Assembly (NCBI GenBank): GCA_938038035.1
Contig: CALHQV010000191.1
Location: 1-11,729, forward strand
Length of the DNA: 11,729 nucleotides
Origin: an uncultured Gemella sp.
Lineage (GTDB): Bacteria > Bacillota > Bacilli > Staphylococcales > Gemellaceae
Reading direction: 5' to 3'
The notes under the pieces are model-generated. The model saw only the letters and a program-made list of their open reading frames with translations, searched no databases and was not told the DNA's origin. Position numbers and translations under genes: made by a program. Positions 1-6,194 of this stretch are shown here, one piece after another. Every line of letters begins with the position of its first letter. Within the stretch, counting starts at the first letter, position 1.

Positions 1-987
1 ATTAAGCGTCTATATGAGTTGATAAATCATGGATATATGTTAGAAGATTCTTTAGAATTTCTATTAATTCAATATGAAGTTGCTGATGACGAAATTAAAA
101 AGATAAAAGAAAAACTCTCTAACGGAAATAAATTATCCGATATATTGGGATATCTTGGTTATTCACAACTAATAATAAGCAAAATAAAATTTGCTGAAGA
201 CTATGGAAGAATTGAAGATATGTTACTCGAAGTAGAAACTTATCTATCAATACAAAAAATACAACAAGAAAAGATAATAAAAACATTAAGATATCCGCTA
301 TTTTTAACACTCACATTAGTATGCCTTATTATGGTATTTAATGCGCTAGTAATTCCTCAATTTGAGAACATCTATACTTCATCTAATATTAAGATGGATC
401 TCCAAACCATTATATTAATCAAATCACTTTATTATATTCCAAAATTCATTTCCATTATAATTTTATTTACCCTTTTAGGTATAAGTTACTTATTTTATAC
501 AATTAAATATAAACCACATCTATTTTTAAAGACCCTATTATATATTCCTAAGATTAGGAACTATTCTAAACTATATTTTTCTTACAGATTTTCTATGGAG
601 TTAAGTTTATTCCTTATGAGTGGATTCTCATTGAAAACAGCATTAGAGGTAATGGTCGAAGAAAACTATGATTATTATTTAACAGAATTTGCTGAAGAAA
701 TTTTACATGAACTAGATAAAGGTATAAGTTTCGAAGATGCTATTGGAAAAATTAAATACTTTGATAAATCAATTAGAAAATTTGTAAACCACGGAAGAAA
801 TAATGGTTTGATTGATAAAGAATTAAAACTTTTCAGTGAATTGATGTTAGATACTTTTTTAACATCATTAGACAGAACCTTAAAAAGATTACAACCTATT
901 TTATTTGGAATCTTAGCTGTAGTAATAGTTGGACTGTATATGGTAATACTACTTCCAATTTTTAATATGGCAAGTTCATTAAAATAA
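1..987 (+). CDS. comGB: ComGB, competence pilus inner-membrane platform protein (5' end cut by window)
   Basis: Polytopic membrane protein of the type II secretion/type IV pilin F family (T2SSF). It is expected to form the membrane platform on which the ComGA ATPase drives assembly of the DNA-uptake pseudopilus. The reading frame is open from base 1 and the first residues (IKRLYELINHGYMLEDSLEFL) already match the start of the first T2SSF repeat, so the true start lies upstream; the TTG at 19 is just a codon inside the gene. The visible 328 residues contain three hydrophobic segments, about residues 98-124, 140-165 and 300-320, and two cytoplasmic helical halves, the usual ComGB layout. The C-terminus ends in the family-typical 'LLPIFNM' segment. 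It is followed 10 bases later by comGC, whose Shine-Dalgarno sequence begins at this stop codon. Only a short N-terminal piece should be missing. Confidence 0.9.
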   Translation: MKRLYELINHGYMLEDSLEFLLIQYEVADDEIKKIKEKLSNGNKLSDILGYLGYSQLIISKIKFAEDYGRIEDMLLEVETYLSIQKIQQEKIIKTLRYPLFLTLTLVCLIMVFNALVIPQFENIYTSSNIKMDLQTIILIKSLYYIPKFISIIILFTLLGISYLFYTIKYKPHLFLKTLLYIPKIRNYSKLYFSYRFSMELSLFLMSGFSLKTALEVMVEENYDYYLTEFAEEILHELDKGISFEDAIGKIKYFDKSIRKFVNHGRNNGLIDKELKLFSELMLDTFLTSLDRTLKRLQPILFGILAVVIVGLYMVILLPIFNMASSLK

Positions 988-993
988 GGAGGG
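986..993 (+). promoter_or_regulatory. Strong ribosome binding site of comGC
   Basis: AAGGAGGG lies 4 bases before the comGC ATG and overlaps the comGB stop codon. It is the only strong Shine-Dalgarno sequence among the first five com genes here, which fits the need to make much more of the major pseudopilin than of the minor ones. Confidence 0.75.
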
Positions 994-997
994 AATT

Positions 998-1330
998 ATG
1001 AAAAAAATTATTCAAAAGTTTAAAAACAAAGACGGTTTCACTTTGATTGAGATGCTAATCGTACTCTTTATAATCGCAATTCTATTAATTCTTATAATCC
1101 CTAATATTACTAAGAATATAGATACTGCTAAAGATAAAAGTTCAGAAGCTTATGAAAAAACAGTACAGTCACAAGTTACAGCTTATGAAATAAATGAAAA
1201 AGATAAAGATGTTACATTTGAAAAACTAGTTGAGAAACATTATTTAGATGGCCCTGTAGATAAAGCTAGTACAGCACCTAATGGTAAGAAAATAGTAATA
1301 GCAAATGGTAAAGCAACACTTCAAAAATAG
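998..1330 (+). CDS. comGC: ComGC, major competence pseudopilin
   Basis: This 110-residue protein has a textbook type IV prepilin N-terminus. A short basic leader ends at Gly13, followed by FTLIEMLIV, with Glu18 at mature position 5, and then a hydrophobic helix to about residue 37. The prepilin peptidase ComC is expected to cut after Gly13 and methylate Phe14. The mature subunit should polymerise into the pilus that carries DNA through the cell wall. The hydrophilic C-terminal part (residues 40-110) is rich in Lys and Glu and has no cysteine. The ATG at 998 is supported by the strong ribosome binding site. The last 26 bases overlap the start of comGD. Identity is secure from the motif, the size and the position after comGB. 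Confidence 0.95.
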   Translation: MKKIIQKFKNKDGFTLIEMLIVLFIIAILLILIIPNITKNIDTAKDKSSEAYEKTVQSQVTAYEINEKDKDVTFEKLVEKHYLDGPVDKASTAPNGKKIVIANGKATLQK

Positions 1331-1748
1331 AAATGGATTCTCTTTGGTAGAGATGATAGCTGTGTTAATGATAGTTAGTATTATAGTAATAATCTTATCA
1401 AGAATCTCTATAAATACTTATGAAAAATATCAGGAGAGATTAGCTGTTAATGAGCTAGTGTCAGAAATTTATACTATCCAAACTAAAAGCTTAGGTAAGG
1501 ATAGATCTTATATTACCTTCTTTTCAAGTGATGATGAGTACGCAGTTTTATATGATGGTCAGAAGTATTGGAAGAAAATACGTAAAAATGGTAAAGCAAA
1601 ACTTGGTGCAGCTTCAGTGAAATTCGAATATTGGAGAGGAAATCTAATATCTAAAGCGAACACCGTCGATGTAAAGTTTGATAATAGTTTATATCGAATA
1701 ATAGTTCATTTAGATACAGGGTATGTGACACTAGATGAAATACAATAA
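1305..1748 (+). CDS. comGD: ComGD, minor competence pseudopilin
   Basis: This 147-residue protein has a prepilin leader of 11 residues ending in Gly11, then FSLVEMIAV with Glu16 at mature position 5 and a hydrophobic helix to about residue 32. The rest is a soluble pilin-like domain rich in beta-forming residues, as expected for a minor pseudopilin that primes or tips the ComGC fibre. The start lies 26 bases inside comGC in another frame and has no recognisable Shine-Dalgarno sequence, so translation probably depends on ribosomes finishing comGC. The length matches usual ComGD proteins. The assignment rests on the motif plus position; sequence outside the N-terminus is poorly conserved in this family. 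Confidence 0.88.
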   Translation: MVKQHFKNRNGFSLVEMIAVLMIVSIIVIILSRISINTYEKYQERLAVNELVSEIYTIQTKSLGKDRSYITFFSSDDEYAVLYDGQKYWKKIRKNGKAKLGAASVKFEYWRGNLISKANTVDVKFDNSLYRIIVHLDTGYVTLDEIQ

Positions 1749-2019
1749 AAAAGGATTTACTTTTGTAGAATTGATAGGGGCATTGTTTATATGTTCATTG
1801 CTATTTGTATTTTTAATTCCAAATATGGTAAGGCAATATTCTAATCTTTATAAAATTGAAAAAGAATTAGAGATGAGAGAGATATTGTATGAAGAAATTT
1901 GTAGTCACTATAAGGACCAAAATTTCACTACAAAGAGAAAAAATTATTACATAAGTGTGAGTGGGAATTCAGCAAGAATTGAGGATGAAGAGACTGGTGA
2001 AAAGATCAGTTATAGCTAA
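1735..2019 (+). CDS. comGE: ComGE, minor competence pseudopilin
   Basis: This small protein of 94 residues has a very short prepilin leader ending at Gly7, then FTFVELIGA with Glu12 at mature position 5 and a hydrophobic helix to about residue 30. The remainder is a short charged region. It is expected to be a minor pseudopilin in the same complex as ComGD, ComGF and ComGG. The ATG overlaps the end of comGD by 14 bases and has no good ribosome binding site, again suggesting coupled translation. The name comes mainly from order in the operon (fifth gene) and the prepilin motif; minor ComG pilins cannot be told apart reliably by sequence alone. Confidence 0.82.
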   Translation: MKYNKKGFTFVELIGALFICSLLFVFLIPNMVRQYSNLYKIEKELEMREILYEEICSHYKDQNFTTKRKNYYISVSGNSARIEDEETGEKISYS

Positions 2020-2602
2020 ATCTAGACAGGGATTCACCTTGCTAGAATTGACAGTATCTTTATTCTTATTAGTAATCCTAACCTTACTACTTATGTTAAT
2101 ACTACAGACTACAATAAACACCTCTAAAAGATTTTTAGACTATTCAAATTATGAATATGCCTTAGCACACAGAAAAATACTACAGACATACAATAATAGT
2201 GCAAAAGTCATTCAAGAAAAACATTATATTATAATGAAAAGTAAAGATGATTCAGAAGATGTAAGGATAAATTTCAATGATAATCAAATCTACATGGACA
2301 AGTTTAAAAATTCTAATGACTTTGCTGGATATATTCTTCTACTAAAACATATCAAGGGATATACTTTATCTGTTGAAGATGATACTATACATATACTAAT
2401 CGTAGATAAAAACAATCACGAACATGATATGTTTCTAAAGATAAAAGATGAAAAAACAGATAAAGAAAAAGCCCAAGAAGAGAAAGAAAAAGAAGAAAAA
2501 GAAAAAGAAGAGAAGGCAAAGAAAGATAAAGAAATACACTCTAAAGATAATGTAGAAATAGAAAAAATAAAACCAAGCACTAACAATGAGGAGGGAAGTT
2601 AA
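1985..2602 (+). CDS. comGF: ComGF, minor competence pseudopilin with an unusual Lys/Glu-rich tail
   Basis: Prepilin-like protein of 205 residues. The leader ends at Gly16, then FTLLELTVS with Glu21 at mature position 5 and a strongly hydrophobic helix to about residue 42. The middle (residues 50-150) looks like a normal ComGF pilin body. From about residue 155 the protein continues into a highly charged tail with a run of KEKEE-type repeats (about 157-183) and a hydrophilic end; ComGF proteins usually stop before this. I chose the ATG at 1985, which overlaps comGE by 35 bases. A GTG at 1961 has no ribosome binding site, and a GTG at 1997 would give an equally plausible 12-residue leader. The end of the gene contains the comGG ribosome binding site. 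Confidence 0.85.
   Translation: MKRLVKRSVIAKSRQGFTLLELTVSLFLLVILTLLLMLILQTTINTSKRFLDYSNYEYALAHRKILQTYNNSAKVIQEKHYIIMKSKDDSEDVRINFNDNQIYMDKFKNSNDFAGYILLLKHIKGYTLSVEDDTIHILIVDKNNHEHDMFLKIKDEKTDKEKAQEEKEKEEKEKEEKAKKDKEIHSKDNVEIEKIKPSTNNEEGS
2588..2595 (+). promoter_or_regulatory. Ribosome binding site deciding the comGG start
   Basis: GAGGAGGG lies inside the end of comGF. It is 11 bases before the ATG at 2607 but overlaps the ATG at 2586, so it supports 2607 as the start. The ATG at 2602 is followed almost at once by a stop codon. Confidence 0.6.
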
Positions 2603-2606
2603 TGCG

Positions 2607-2798
2607 ATGAATATAATAAAAGAACATAAAAAAGCAAATGCAATAATAGCATCCTTACTTGTAACCTTGTTAGTGATAACAGTTATATTTAGTATTATGG
2701 GGATTTACATTAATAAAATGTATACAATAAAAAGTTTAAATGACTATTACGATAAACAAATAACACAGCAGCTTAAAGAAAATAATAAATCTAAATAA
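2607..2798 (+). CDS. comGG: Short ComGG-like membrane-anchored protein, last gene of the comG operon
   Basis: This predicted 63-residue protein has a short basic N-terminus (HKKANA), one hydrophobic helix at about residues 13-35, and a small hydrophilic C-terminal part rich in Asn, Lys and Gln. Its place after comGF and just before the operon terminator is that of comGG, which encodes the last minor pseudopilin. It is about half the usual ComGG length. It lacks a Gly-Phe-Thr-Leu-x-Glu cleavage motif; an atypical cut after an Ala in KKANA is possible. No downstream continuation in another frame was seen before the terminator, so a simple frameshift does not explain the small size. Function is inferred from position only. 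Confidence 0.6.
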   Translation: MNIIKEHKKANAIIASLLVTLLVITVIFSIMGIYINKMYTIKSLNDYYDKQITQQLKENNKSK

Positions 2799-2806
2799 TA
2801 GATAGG

Positions 2807-2850
2807 CTCATCCTAATTTTATAGAGAAAATTGGGATGAGTTTATTGTTT
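2807..2850 (+). terminator. Rho-independent terminator of the comG operon
   Basis: The arms 2807-2820 (CTCATCCTAATTTT) and 2827-2840 (AAAATTGGGATGAG) form a 14-pair stem with one G-U pair and a 6-base loop. A T-rich stretch (TTTATTGTTT) follows. It begins 8 bases after the comGG stop. Confidence 0.85.
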
Positions 2851-3107
2851 AAAATCTTCAGATTTTTTCGTTGTATTAGATTGTAATTTCCTAAAAAGAA
2901 ATTAGATTTTTAGTAGAAAAAACTATGAAAAATGAAATTATAAAGTATTGTGTAATTATTAAACGAATGTAGTAAAGATGAATATTTTGTAGTTCATATA
3001 TTCCTTATAAATACAGAAAGATATATTAAGTGTTGCTTTGTTTTATCAAATAGTTTAAAATAGTACTATATTGACAAAAATTGAAATTAAATTTAAAGGA
3101 GATATTA
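2851..3107. other. A+T-rich intergenic interval without a gene
   Basis: Together with the terminator this makes 309 bases without a convincing gene. It contains a small hairpin right after the terminator (2851-2866, AAAATC/GATTTT), then two overlapping 7-pair stems at 2884-2913 that exclude each other, and a candidate promoter near 3033-3061. No open frame with a ribosome binding site, no tRNA and no riboswitch that I recognise was seen. Confidence 0.6.
3033..3061 (+). promoter_or_regulatory. Candidate promoter for the 83-residue protein and the YihY gene
   Basis: A weak -35 box TTGCTT (3033-3038) and a -10 box TAAAAT (3056-3061) are separated by 17 bases and stand about 47 bases before the ATG at 3108. 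The perfect TTGACA at 3071 is too close to the ribosome binding site to serve the same gene. Confidence 0.35.
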
Positions 3108-3359
3108 ATGGGTAAGAAATTATTATTAGGTCTTGTAGGTGCTGGAGCACTTGCAGCAGCTACTGTATTTCATAAAAAAGAAAATCTTAGTTCAGAAGAA
3201 CGTGAAAAAGTAGAAGAAGCTAAAAAGTATTTAGAAGAAAAAGGATATATTGTATCAGAAAAATCTAAGTTTCCTGTTGGAAGTTTAAACTTATTTTCTG
3301 TTTCTTCATTACCGATGTACTATAAAGCTGCTAAAACAGTGGCTAAATATATTTTATAG
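3108..3359 (+). CDS. Unrecognised small protein with N-terminal membrane segment
   Basis: I do not recognise this 83-residue protein. It starts at the ATG at 3108, 6 bases after the good Shine-Dalgarno sequence AAAGGAG (3095-3101). A Gly/Ala/Leu-rich hydrophobic segment at about residues 4-20 could be a membrane anchor or signal sequence, with no lipobox cysteine. A charged, probably helical stretch follows (residues 24-46, rich in Glu and Lys), then a short Ser/Leu/Phe/Tyr-containing C-terminal part ending in a second weakly amphipathic helix. The YihY-family gene begins 2 bases after its stop without its own ribosome binding site. The two genes are therefore very likely cotranscribed and translationally coupled, suggesting a shared envelope role (inference). 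Confidence 0.75.
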   Translation: MGKKLLLGLVGAGALAAATVFHKKENLSSEEREKVEEAKKYLEEKGYIVSEKSKFPVGSLNLFSVSSLPMYYKAAKTVAKYIL

Positions 3360-3361
3360 TT

Positions 3362-4264
3362 ATGTTTATACCAGAAAAGAATTATTCATTTTATGAAGAT
3401 AATCCAAAGGGTAAATTAACTATTAAGAAATTTGTAAAAGAAATATATTATCGTCTTATGTATGATGAGATATCATTACTTTCTGCAAATTTAACTTATT
3501 ATTTTATCTTATCTTTATTCCCAATGCTAATTGTAGCCTTGGCCTTGACGCCATATTTTAAAATCGATCAACAATTTCTATTGGAGAAGATTCAAAACTA
3601 CGCACCAGGAGCCCTAGGTGATTATCTTTTTGATATGATTTCAGAAGTCTTAAATAATAAGAATAATACGATTATCACAGTGGGGATTGTCTTCACACTT
3701 TGGTCAGCATCTAGTGGTATTTATGGAATAATTATAGCATTTAATAATGCATTTAGAGTTCGTGATGGAAGAATATGGATTGTTACTAAAATAATTAGTG
3801 TAATCTTAACAGCATTGTTCTTAGTTGGTATGTTTCTTGCGTTAGCTTTAATCGTATTTGGAAAACAACTTACATACCTTCTATTTCACAAATTTAATCT
3901 AGATGAGGGATTCTATAATTTATGGTCGATAATTAATTATACATTACCATTACTTTTTATATTCTTTGTTTTTATGTTCTTATATACTATGGGACCAAAC
4001 TTGAAACTAAAAGCTATTAGTATATTACCAGGGGCGTTGTTTGCAACATTATCTTGGACAATAGTCAGTAGGTTATTTGGGTATTATATTGATCATTTTT
4101 CAAGTTATATAAAAACTTATGGAACAATCGGAGCATTTATGGCATTCATACTTTGGCTATATATTACTGGATATATACTAATTATAGGTGCAGAAATTAA
4201 TGCAATATTCCATAATTATAAAGTAGAACAGAGAGTATTTGAAGAAACTCATACAAAGGAATAG
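3362..4264 (+). CDS. YihY/BrkB-family inner membrane protein
   Basis: Multi-pass membrane protein of 300 residues in the YihY/BrkB (UPF0761) family. Long hydrophobic segments lie at about residues 37-66, 103-128, 140-167, 190-210, 220-240 and 252-285. Family hallmarks are LSANLTYYFILSLFP (39-53), LWSASSGIYGI (113-123) and the C-terminal segment GTIGAFMAFILWLYITGY followed by IGAEINA (254-281). The family was once annotated as ribonuclease BN by mistake; its role is unsettled, with envelope and transport functions proposed. The ATG at 3362 has no visible Shine-Dalgarno sequence and lies 2 bases after the preceding stop, so coupling is likely. A terminator 70 bases downstream ends the two-gene unit. 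Confidence 0.9.
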   Translation: MFIPEKNYSFYEDNPKGKLTIKKFVKEIYYRLMYDEISLLSANLTYYFILSLFPMLIVALALTPYFKIDQQFLLEKIQNYAPGALGDYLFDMISEVLNNKNNTIITVGIVFTLWSASSGIYGIIIAFNNAFRVRDGRIWIVTKIISVILTALFLVGMFLALALIVFGKQLTYLLFHKFNLDEGFYNLWSIINYTLPLLFIFFVFMFLYTMGPNLKLKAISILPGALFATLSWTIVSRLFGYYIDHFSSYIKTYGTIGAFMAFILWLYITGYILIIGAEINAIFHNYKVEQRVFEETHTKE

Positions 4265-4331
4265 CGGATAATATTGTTACCAAATTTGGCTTAGTAGAGC
4301 TTTACAATATTTAGTAAAATATATTTAAAAG

Positions 4332-4360
4332 CAAGTACAAAAATATGTACTTGTTTTTTT
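4332..4360 (+). terminator. Rho-independent terminator after the YihY gene
   Basis: Perfect 8-pair stem CAAGTACA (4332-4339) and TGTACTTG (4346-4353) with a 6-base A-rich loop, followed directly by seven T residues (4354-4360). Confidence 0.88.
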
Positions 4361-4443
4361 GTAGAATTTTATACTAAGTTAGTTTGGTATTATAGTCCAG
4401 TTGAAATACAGGCAGAATTATATAAAAAGAAAGTGTTTTATAG

Positions 4444-4449
4444 TATAAT
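4444..4449 (+). promoter_or_regulatory. Candidate -10 box of msrA
   Basis: A perfect TATAAT stands 49 bases before the msrA start, in the gap after the previous terminator. No convincing -35 box is found at 16-18 bases upstream; TTGAAA at 4401 is too far. The promoter may be weak, or may need an activator. Confidence 0.4.
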
Positions 4450-4498
4450 TGTAGGTACTTAATTAAGAAAATTGATTAAAGATTGAGAGGATTAAGCT

Positions 4499-4987
4499 AT
4501 GGAAAAAGAAATTTATCTAGCAGGAGGATGTTTCTGGGGTGTTGAAGGTTATTTTGCGCAACTTGATGGAGTAATTACTACAAAAGTTGGATATAGCAAT
4601 GGACAAACAGCAGAAACTACTTATCAACAAATTAAATCAACAGATCATGCAGAGGTTATTTACTTAAAATATGATAATTCAGTATTACCACTAAATGATG
4701 TATTACGTCACTATTTCAGAATTATTAATCCAGTAAGCATCAATAAACAAGGTGGAGACAGAGGACGTCAATACAGAACAGGAATTTACTATGTAGATGA
4801 AGAAACAAGGGAAGAAGTAGTTAAATTTATCGAAGAACTTCAAAAAAATTATACTAAGAAAATCGCTGTAGAAGTAGAAGCTGTAAATAACTATATCGAC
4901 GCAGAAGAATATCATCAAAAATATCTTGAGAAGAACCCTACAGGTTATTGCCATGTAGATTTAAGTTTGGCGAAAAAAAGCTTGTAA
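4499..4987 (+). CDS. msrA: Peptide methionine (S)-S-oxide reductase MsrA
   Basis: Cytoplasmic repair enzyme that reduces the S-epimer of methionine sulfoxide, free or in proteins, using thioredoxin as electron donor; the trxB gene of this window makes the reductase for that donor. At 162 residues it is a single-domain MsrA, without the MsrB fusion common in streptococci. The catalytic motif GGCFWG is at residues 9-14 with Cys11 as nucleophile. Further family motifs are GYSNG (31-35), DHAEV (49-53), QGGDRGRQYRTGIYY (84-98) and the C-terminal GYCHVDL, whose cysteine is the probable resolving residue. The start is supported by GAGAGG (4485-4490), 8 bases before the ATG. A promoter-like TATAAT is upstream and ppaC follows with its own promoter, so msrA is probably monocistronic. 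Confidence 0.95.
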   Translation: MEKEIYLAGGCFWGVEGYFAQLDGVITTKVGYSNGQTAETTYQQIKSTDHAEVIYLKYDNSVLPLNDVLRHYFRIINPVSINKQGGDRGRQYRTGIYYVDEETREEVVKFIEELQKNYTKKIAVEVEAVNNYIDAEEYHQKYLEKNPTGYCHVDLSLAKKSL

Positions 4988-5001
4988 TTTTCAAAATAAG
5001 T

Positions 5002-5030
5002 TTGAAATAATTACTAAAAAAAGGTAAAAT
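5002..5030 (+). promoter_or_regulatory. Promoter of ppaC
   Basis: The -35 box TTGAAA (5002-5007) and the -10 box TAAAAT (5025-5030) each match the sigma-A consensus at five of six positions and are separated by exactly 17 bases. The likely transcription start leaves an untranslated leader of about 28 bases before the ppaC ATG. Confidence 0.65.
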
Positions 5031-5065
5031 ATAAGTAAGTATAAATAAAAACAAGGAGTTAGAAA

Positions 5066-5992
5066 ATGACAAACATTTTAATTTTCGGACACAAAAATCC
5101 AGATACTGATACAATTTGTTCAAGTATCGTATACAATAACTTAAAAAGAATTCAAGGAATGGATTCAGAAGCTGTAAGACTTGGTGAAATCAATGATGAA
5201 ACTAAATACGCTTTAGAATACTTTAATGTAAGTTTACCACGTTTAGTAGAGGAAGTAGCAGAAGGACAACACGTTATCTTAGTTGACCACAATGAATTCC
5301 AACAATCAGCTAATGGAATCGAAAAAGCTGTTGTTCGTGAAGTAATCGATCACCACCGTATCGCAAACTTTGAAACAGCTGCACCATTATATTACCGTGC
5401 TGAGCCATTAGGATGTACAGCAACAATCCTAAAAAAAATCTATGAAGAGCAAAATGTTAACATCGACAAACAAATGGCAGGATTAATGTTATCAGCTATT
5501 ATTTCTGATTCATTATTATTTAAATCTCCAACATGTACTTTACAAGATAAAGTTGCAGCTGAAGAATTAGCAAAAATTGCAAATGTTAATTTAGAAGAAT
5601 ATGGCCTTGCTATGCTTAAAGCTGGAGCATCAACAACTGATAAAACAGCTGAAACTCTAATTTCTTTAGATGCTAAAGAATTCGTTTTAGGAGCAGATAA
5701 ACTTGTAGTTGCTCAAATCAACACAGTTGATGCTAACGAAGTAGCTGATAGAAAAGAAGAATTAGAAGCGGCAATCAATGCAGAATTATCTTCAAAAGGA
5801 TTAGCAGCGTATGTATTTGTAATTACTAATATCTTAACTTCAGATTCAGAAGTACTAGTATTAGGTGAAAAACAAGATAAAGTTGCAGCTGCATTTGGAA
5901 AAACTCTAGAAAATGACTTTATGACACTTGAAGGTGTTGTATCACGTAAAAAACAAGTAGTTCCTCAAATTACTGAAGAGTTTTCAAAATAA
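5066..5992 (+). CDS. ppaC: Manganese-dependent inorganic pyrophosphatase (family II)
   Basis: Soluble enzyme of the DHH phosphoesterase superfamily that hydrolyses pyrophosphate to two phosphates, pulling biosynthetic reactions such as DNA, RNA and tRNA charging forward. At 308 residues it has the standard family II length. Metal ligands are visible: His9, Asp13 and Asp15 in GHKNPDTD, Asp74 in VDHNE, the DHH motif at 95-97, and Asp148 in ISDS. The C-terminal substrate-binding motif SRKKQ is at 293-297. The N-terminal domain carries the metals and the C-terminal domain (about 190-308) closes over the substrate. AAGGAG (5053-5058) lies 7 bases before the ATG. Codon use looks more biased than in the com genes, in keeping with high expression. 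It has its own promoter. Confidence 0.97.
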   Translation: MTNILIFGHKNPDTDTICSSIVYNNLKRIQGMDSEAVRLGEINDETKYALEYFNVSLPRLVEEVAEGQHVILVDHNEFQQSANGIEKAVVREVIDHHRIANFETAAPLYYRAEPLGCTATILKKIYEEQNVNIDKQMAGLMLSAIISDSLLFKSPTCTLQDKVAAEELAKIANVNLEEYGLAMLKAGASTTDKTAETLISLDAKEFVLGADKLVVAQINTVDANEVADRKEELEAAINAELSSKGLAAYVFVITNILTSDSEVLVLGEKQDKVAAAFGKTLENDFMTLEGVVSRKKQVVPQITEEFSK

Positions 5993-6002
5993 TTATTTAA
6001 AA

Positions 6003-6055
6003 ATAAACTTTTAAAAAGAGACTAATCCAAAAGGTCTGAATTTTAAAAAGTTTAT
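6003..6055. repeat. Long imperfect inverted repeat after ppaC
   Basis: The outer arms ATAAACTTTT plus AAAA (6003-6016) and TTTTAAAAAGTTTAT (6041-6055) pair over 14 bases with one bulge. An inner AGAC/GTCT stem (6019-6022 and 6034-6037) adds to it. There is no following U-tract of its own, although U-rich bases are within the right arm. It could stabilise the ppaC transcript end or be a weak terminator. Confidence 0.45.
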
Positions 6056-6077
6056 ATGAGAACGCATAGTCGTAGTG

Positions 6078-6129
6078 GTTTATTGATATTTAAATTCGTA
6101 TTATTAAGACACTTAGATATCTAATAAAC
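6078..6129. repeat. Second inverted repeat in the ppaC-yvlD gap
   Basis: GTTTATTGATAT (6078-6089) pairs with ATATC-T-AATAAAC (6117-6129), giving 12 pairs with one bulged T and a loop of 27 bases. It immediately precedes the G-rich hairpin at 6135. I do not recognise a riboswitch or T-box in it. Confidence 0.4.
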
Positions 6130-6134
6130 TTTGC

Positions 6135-6194
6135 GGGGGTGACTCGACAAAATCGATTTCTCCGAAATCACGATTTTTGAGTCACTCCCTTTCT
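6135..6194 (+). terminator. Terminator-like hairpin, copy 1 of a repeated element
   Basis: GGGGGTGACTC (6135-6145) pairs with GAGTCACTCCC (6179-6189), including one G-U pair. After a small interior loop AAAATCG (6149-6155) pairs with CGATTTT (6171-6177), and a tiny inner stem closes the top. CTTTCTAATTT follows. It probably ends ppaC transcription. A near copy with a compensating base pair lies after trxB (9328-9394). Confidence 0.7.

Noticed and set aside
3071..3076. Perfect TTGACA -35 hexamer before the 83-residue protein
   Set aside because: At normal spacing the -10 box would be TAAAGG and overlap the ribosome binding site, so no leader would remain for translation.
4270..4311. Inverted repeat AATATTGT / ACAATATT after the YihY gene
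   Set aside because: Eight A+T-rich pairs with a 26-base loop and no T-run; the terminator at 4332-4360 explains the gene end better.
4989..5007. TTTCAAA / TTTGAAA hairpin right after msrA
   Set aside because: Too short and without a T-run for a terminator; the right arm coincides with the -35 box of ppaC, which explains it.
6092..6102. TACGAATT on the - strand, similar to the streptococcal ComX box TACGAATA
   Set aside because: One mismatch in an A+T-rich gap, wrong strand for yvlD, and no competence gene downstream; the real box of the comG operon would lie before comGA, outside the window.
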